DNA of 64,000 nucleotides from UBA7672 sp047601145 (lineage in GTDB: Bacteria > Pseudomonadota > Alphaproteobacteria > Caulobacterales > Hyphomonadaceae): positions 1,426,001 through 1,490,000 of the forward strand of contig JASGJW010000001.1 in the NCBI GenBank assembly GCA_047601145.1. Reading direction: 5' to 3'. The position numbers and the translations under genes are program-made. This document shows, in pieces, positions 60,108-64,000 of this stretch. Each line of letters starts with the position of its first letter. Positions within the stretch are counted from its first letter, which is position 1. The notes below the pieces were generated by a model that searched no databases, was not told the origin of the DNA, and saw nothing but the letters and a program-made list of their open reading frames with translations.

Positions 60108-61492
60108 GCCGAGGCCGCAAGGTCGCGGGCATTGCGCGCCGCGCGCTGTTCCAGCCGCTTTTGAATGATCGCATGCCGTGCGCGCGTGATCGGGAACCGC
60201 CAGCACAGGACCGCCATCGCCGCATGCAGGGTGAGGGGCAGGAACAAATAGCAGGTGAGGATCCCAAGATCGCTCGAGGGCGTAGCGGGCTGGCCGATCC
60301 TGAAGCCTGAGATGTCGAGGATGAAGAAGGCGAGCGCTCCGCCCAGAGCCATTGTGATCTTGATGAGGAGCATCTGCACGGCAAAGAGGTTACCCGCCTT
60401 GCTCGAACCGGTCTTGAGCGTGTCGTAGTCGATAACGTCACTCAGGACCGCGCCGGGGAGGAAATTCTGGGGCGTTCCGAAAAATCCGCGCACGACGGTC
60501 AGCATGAGGAGCGGGATCAGCGCTTCAGGTCCGCGCGGGAGAAGGATGGTGATAAGGCCGCCGGCGGTTGAGAGGGCGACGAACGTTCCCCACACCTTGT
60601 GGCGATCGGTCTTGGTGAGGATCTTTGACCAGACCGGTACGAAGATGAGACCGGAGGCAAAGAAGGTGATCATGATGTAGGGCACTTGCTGGGACATGTG
60701 CATGTATTCGGTCTGGAACAGGAAGGAGGCGCCGATGAAGCTTCCCTGTCCAAGGCCCCAGAGCATCGTGATCAGATAGAAGTATTGCAGGGGGCGGTTG
60801 GTGCGCAGCGTTTTCAGGGTTGAACGGATGTCGACGCGCTTGCGAGCGACCTCGATGCCCTTGGGGACAAACATGACCGTCAGGATCATCGCAACCGGCA
60901 TGATCACGAGATAGAGGATGCTGATCCCCTTCATGGTGTCCTCACCGATCGCGCTCGAGCCGGTGAAGAGCGACATCACGATGGGCAGGAGATAGACAAC
61001 AAGGCTGCCGGCGATGTTGAAACCGCCAATCGAGGCGGAAAGACGGGAGCGCTCCTGATAATCGCGCGTCACTTCCGTGCTCCAGGCGCTGCGCGGCACC
61101 TCGAACATCGTGAAACCCGTGTAGAGAACTGTCGACCAGATCGCGAAGTAGACGATGGTGGCGTCCTTGGGCGGGCTGAAGAGCGGGATCGTGCCGGCGA
61201 CCAGGAAAATGATGGCGGCGACGAACCAGGGCTTGCGGCTGCCGAACCGGGTGCGGGTGCGATCGGATAGGTATCCGATGATCGGATCGTTGACGGCATC
61301 GAAGATGCGGCTCGCCGCAGCGATCGCTCCGATCTCGGCCAGCGTGACCTTGGTGTGCGCAGCATAATAGGCTGGCAGGAGAGAATAGACCGGGTAGGCG
61401 ACAAGGGCGTGGGGAAGGCTCGGAAAACCAAACAGCAGGCGCTGATAAGCGCTCAGCTTCGGCTCTGCAGCAGTGTCCTCACCCTTCGACAT
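60104..61492 (-). CDS. GPH-type (glycoside-pentoside-hexuronide) cation symporter
   Basis: A 462-residue MFS transporter of the GPH/MelB-like group with about twelve hydrophobic helices. AASRIFDAVNDPIIGYLSDR near residue 53 and TRTRFGSRKPWF just after it form the conserved GPH N-terminal sodium/sugar-site region, and LPGAVLSDVIDYDTLKTG near residue 350 the second family motif. The ATG at 61492 follows GGGAGGG; a frame extends to 61609 across the operator. It likely imports the substrate of this cluster by proton or sodium symport. Operator 3 lies 62 bases upstream. Confidence 0.88.
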   Translation of the reverse strand: MSKGEDTAAEPKLSAYQRLLFGFPSLPHALVAYPVYSLLPAYYAAHTKVTLAEIGAIAAASRIFDAVNDPIIGYLSDRTRTRFGSRKPWFVAAIIFLVAGTIPLFSPPKDATIVYFAIWSTVLYTGFTMFEVPRSAWSTEVTRDYQERSRLSASIGGFNIAGSLVVYLLPIVMSLFTGSSAIGEDTMKGISILYLVIMPVAMILTVMFVPKGIEVARKRVDIRSTLKTLRTNRPLQYFYLITMLWGLGQGSFIGASFLFQTEYMHMSQQVPYIMITFFASGLIFVPVWSKILTKTDRHKVWGTFVALSTAGGLITILLPRGPEALIPLLMLTVVRGFFGTPQNFLPGAVLSDVIDYDTLKTGSSKAGNLFAVQMLLIKITMALGGALAFFILDISGFRIGQPATPSSDLGILTCYLFLPLTLHAAMAVLCWRFPITRARHAIIQKRLEQRAARNARDLAASA

Positions 61493-61553
61493 GCGCCCTC
61501 CCGCCCGGCGAGCCCCCTGCGGACGCAACAAAAAGCGGGTCCACTTGCCACCG

Positions 61554-61572
61554 AGGTTATCATTGATCACAT
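61554..61572. promoter_or_regulatory. TetR-type operator 3 upstream of the symporter gene
   Basis: AGGTTATCATTGATCACAT matches the perfect palindrome in 14 of 19 positions, keeping the ATCAnTGATCA centre. It lies 62 bases upstream of the symporter start on the minus strand. Confidence 0.58.
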
Positions 61573-61856
61573 TGAACCGCGGTGAGCGCAATCGGGCAAA
61601 CGTGGACAATCGTCACGATGCCGCGTTTTCGGGCAGATGGTCTCCGCCGGATCCTTACATCTGGCGGCGCGATCTCTTGCATCCTGCGTCAGGCGGTTTA
61701 TGCGACTGTAAGGTTGGGTCGATCGCCACCCGCTTTTGGCTGCGGGGTGCTGGCGATCTGCTCTCATACATTCTGGCGCGTTGATCCGGCGAGCGCCGGG
61801 CGGCGTCCGGGACGGACAGGAGCCCGACAGGTCCGGTTGGAAGAGGAGGAAAGCCA

Positions 61857-62531
61857 TTGGCAGGTGAAGCTGGAAAATCGGGAACCGCTACCGCCGAGCG
61901 CGTGCGCAAGACGAGCGCCGAGCGCGCACCCTACCATCGTGGCAACGTCAGGCGCGACCTCATTGATGCTGCGCGCCGGCTGGTTGAGACCGAGACGCTT
62001 GAGGCCGTGACTGCTCGTCGCCTGTGCCGGGAAGTCAACGTGTCCTCAGCCAACTTCTATAACCATTTCGCGAGCCTCGATGACCTCTTCCTTGAAGTCG
62101 CTGCTGACGGTTTTGCCCAGCGCGCCGCCGAGAACCAGCGCCTCCTGAAGCGCGGCGGTTCACGCGATGACATTCTGGTGCAGATCGCCCAGAACCTTGT
62201 TGAGTTCAGCCTCAACAACAGTCAGCTCTTCCGCCTGATGTTCGGCCAGATCGGAGATGTTGGCGCAAATCAGCGCTATACGGCGGCAGCAGATGAATCC
62301 TTCCGCGTCATCGCCGAGATCGTCATGGGCGAGGATCTTTATGTTGCCGAGGACCTGCCGCATTCCCACGAGGTCTGTCAGCCTGCCTACGCCTATTTTG
62401 CCTTCATCTACGGCCTTGCGCGCTGCATGTCCCAGGGACTGATCTCCAACCCGTCCGGCACGCGCGCCGAACGGCGGAGGTTTGTGGAGACCCTGACACG
62501 GCAGATGATCCGCGGACTTGGCGTCAGCTAG
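61857..62531 (+). CDS. TetR-family transcriptional regulator
   Basis: A 224-residue TetR regulator. The N-terminal helix-turn-helix spans about residues 27-72: RGNVRRDLIDAARRLVETET, AVTARRLCREVNVSSANFYN and HFASLDDLFLEVAADGF. The rest is the helical ligand domain with a TetR_C-like LFRLMFGQIGDVG segment. The start is TTG at 61857 behind GAGGAGGAAAG. It is divergent from the symporter, and four related palindromes precede units of this cluster, so it is the best candidate regulator, probably releasing DNA when a pathway intermediate binds. Confidence 0.88.
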   Translation: MAGEAGKSGTATAERVRKTSAERAPYHRGNVRRDLIDAARRLVETETLEAVTARRLCREVNVSSANFYNHFASLDDLFLEVAADGFAQRAAENQRLLKRGGSRDDILVQIAQNLVEFSLNNSQLFRLMFGQIGDVGANQRYTAAADESFRVIAEIVMGEDLYVAEDLPHSHEVCQPAYAYFAFIYGLARCMSQGLISNPSGTRAERRRFVETLTRQMIRGLGVS

Positions 62532-62570
62532 TTTCGCACGTTTCGTTCAAGCTCGCGCGAAGCGCAAGGG

Positions 62571-62591
62571 TGCGCGCCCATCCGGCGCGCA
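62571..62591 (+). terminator. GC-rich hairpin after the TetR gene
   Basis: TGCGCGCC and GGCGCGCA form a perfect 8-bp stem around CATCC, 40 bases after the TetR stop. No T-run follows, so its strength as a terminator is uncertain. Confidence 0.5.
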
Positions 62592-62642
62592 ACGCGGGCC
62601 TGCGTCTCCAAAACCTGCAGCGACGTGCGTCTGTGGGCTTGA

Positions 62643-62661
62643 ATATAAGCGCTGATCATAT
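62643..62661. promoter_or_regulatory. TetR-type operator 4 upstream of the last serine hydrolase
   Basis: ATATAAGCGCTGATCATAT keeps the complete right half TGATCATAT and matches the perfect palindrome in 15 of 19 positions. It lies 33 bases before the ATG at 62695. Confidence 0.58.
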
Positions 62662-62694
62662 AAGAGGGGTTCGTTCCGCCAGCGAGGCGCTGCC

Positions 62695-64000
62695 ATGACT
62701 AATGTTCCAAACCTTCTTGCCAAGGCCGTGGCGGAGGTCCTGCCGGTCAATCTGGTCGCCGGGGACACGACGACCTGGCCGATCGCCGATCGCATGGCGA
62801 AATACCATGTTCCTGGCGTTTCGGTTTGCGTCATCGACAAGGGCGAGGTCGCCGAGGCTGGCGGATATGGCCTGACCGAGGCGGGCGGCCGCCCCGTTGG
62901 CACCGACACAGTCTTTGCCGGCGCCTCCATCAGCAAGCCCCTGACCGCAGTGCTTGCCCTGCAGCTGGTGGATGAGGGCCGCATCGACCTCGACGGCCCG
63001 GTCAATCGCCATCTTACCCAGTGGCGGATCCCGGAGAATGATTTCACGCGTCAGAAGCCAGTCACGCTTCGGCATCTCCTGAGCCATCGCGCAGGCACGA
63101 CCGTCCACGGGTTCGGCAATTTTCCAATGGATCGGCCTGCGCCGACCCTGCTCGAGATTCTCAACGGCCAGCCGCCCGCAAGCCAGCCGGCCGTCGTCGT
63201 CGACAAATTGCCCGGCGGCAGCGTCCGCTACTCCGGAGGCGGCACGCAGGTCGTCCAGCTTCTTCTTGAAGAAACAACGGGGCTCGACTTTGCAACACTC
63301 GCCGAGGAACGCCTCTTCAAGCCGCTCGGCATGTCGCGGACAACCTTCCGTCATCCTCTGCCGCCCGCCATCCGGGCGGCAAGCGCAATCGGCCACGACA
63401 AGACAGGCGCACCGATTGCAAGCCGCCTCACTTTCACGCCCGAGCTTGCGGCCGGCGGCGTCTACACAACCGCGCCTGACTATGCCCGCTTCATGGTCGC
63501 ATGCCGCAATGCCTGGCTCGGGAAGAAGAACGCACTCCTGAGCCCGGGCCTCGCAAAGCAGATGATGCAGCGCCAGGAAAACGGACAGTTCGGGCTTGGC
63601 TGGGAAATCTTCGGAGAGGGCGCCAAAACCCGGTTTGCACATGGCGGGTCCAATGAGGGCTATCAGTGCAACACGCTCTGCATGCTCGAACAGGGCTCAG
63701 GCGCCGTCGTTCTCACCAACGCGCTCCTGGGGATCCTCCTTTATACCGAAGTGATCAACGGCGTTGCGCGTGCCTATGGCTGGCAGAACTATTTCAAGCC
63801 GCCCAAGACCATCATCCCTGTGTCCCCCGAAAGGCAGGCCGCCCTTGTCGGTCGCTATGACATTGTCTCGGGCATCAGCGCGCCTCATCTCGACATGTGG
63901 GTTGAGAACGGCCAGCTGCATAGTTTCATCGAGGGTCTCATCCTTCCCCCGCGCCCCATCTACTTGGCTGACAACGGGCGCTTCTTTACCCAGCAGACCG
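62695..64000 (+). CDS. Class-C beta-lactamase-family serine hydrolase (runs off the window)
   Basis: At least 435 residues, 3' end outside the window. No signal peptide. YHVPGVSVCVIDKGEV is near residue 38, the SISK motif in FAGASISKPLTAV near residue 78, LRHLLSHRAGTTVHG near residue 124, YSGGG (in place of YxN) near residue 180 and the HGGSNEG motif near residue 316. A C-terminal lipocalin-like domain seems to begin near residue 380. The ATG at 62695 follows AGCGAGG. It resembles the serine hydrolase at 56.5 kb only in fold motifs. Probably an esterase or amide hydrolase of the TetR-controlled cluster. Confidence 0.85.
   Translation, partial: MTNVPNLLAKAVAEVLPVNLVAGDTTTWPIADRMAKYHVPGVSVCVIDKGEVAEAGGYGLTEAGGRPVGTDTVFAGASISKPLTAVLALQLVDEGRIDLDGPVNRHLTQWRIPENDFTRQKPVTLRHLLSHRAGTTVHGFGNFPMDRPAPTLLEILNGQPPASQPAVVVDKLPGGSVRYSGGGTQVVQLLLEETTGLDFATLAEERLFKPLGMSRTTFRHPLPPAIRAASAIGHDKTGAPIASRLTFTPELAAGGVYTTAPDYARFMVACRNAWLGKKNALLSPGLAKQMMQRQENGQFGLGWEIFGEGAKTRFAHGGSNEGYQCNTLCMLEQGSGAVVLTNALLGILLYTEVINGVARAYGWQNYFKPPKTIIPVSPERQAALVGRYDIVSGISAPHLDMWVENGQLHSFIEGLILPPRPIYLADNGRFFTQQT

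Noticed and set aside
62656..63642. A 328-codon minus-strand open frame opposite the last serine hydrolase
   Set aside because: Antisense to SISK and HGG catalytic motifs; composition is shadow-like.

Overview
The window is high-GC DNA (about 60-65 % by eye) that reads like an alphaproteobacterial chromosome. The TonB-dependent receptor style, the DUF885 and Abhydrolase_10 proteins, the HisKA_2 kinase and the mix of sugar-acid enzymes suit Caulobacterales, Sphingomonadales or a relative. Taxonomy is inferred from protein style only. I saw no rRNA, tRNA or CRISPR array.

Region 1 (0.4-40.6 kb) is a large catabolic island for deoxysugars and sugar acids. It starts with a TonB-dependent receptor, an Lrp-type regulator and a GguC/AraD1-type FAH protein. 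Next comes an Opp/Dpp-type ABC transporter (two permeases, two ATPases) in one operon with a SelA-like PLP enzyme and a lactonase-type amidohydrolase. Two parallel non-phosphorylative deoxyhexose routes follow. The L-rhamnose-like set has a mutarotase, L-rhamnonate dehydratase, FAH-type diketo-acid hydrolase and a frameshifted SDR. The L-fucose-like set has L-fuconate dehydratase, an SDR, a second mutarotase, a lactonase and an aldo/keto reductase. An FMN-dependent L-lactate dehydrogenase fits because these routes release L-lactate plus pyruvate. A DHDPS-family lyase, a third enolase-superfamily dehydratase and a 2-oxoglutarate-semialdehyde dehydrogenase suggest a pentose or aldarate branch. 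Seven or more alpha/beta or serine hydrolases are interspersed, many with lipoprotein or Tat-like signals, but no glycoside hydrolase was recognised. A LacI-family regulator sits at 32.4-33.5 kb, and six near-identical TTGGAAACGTTTCCAA boxes lie in front of operons across 28 kb, so this looks like one regulon. It includes the ABC permease operon and, 24 kb away, its probable solute-binding protein.

Region 2 (40.7-47.6 kb) holds an epoxide-hydrolase-like protein behind a frameshifted TauD-type dioxygenase, a membrane-anchored hydrolase, a CHASE3 sensor kinase translationally coupled to a periplasmic sugar-binding protein, and a secreted protein of unknown function.

Region 3 (47.7-49.9 kb) is a mobile-element graveyard: a degenerate IS6-type transposase, a divergent XRE/ECF-sigma pair sharing inverted operator-like sites, and a decayed fragment resembling the C-terminus of VirB10/TrbI.

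Region 4 (49.9-64.0 kb) is a second catabolic cluster. It has aldehyde dehydrogenase, CocE-type hydrolase, thiolase, acyl-CoA ligase, two class-C serine hydrolases, an FAH-family enzyme, an aminotransferase, a GPH-type symporter and a TetR regulator. Four variants of the palindrome ATATGATCAnTGATCATAT precede its transcription units. The substrate is not evident. The last gene runs off the window.
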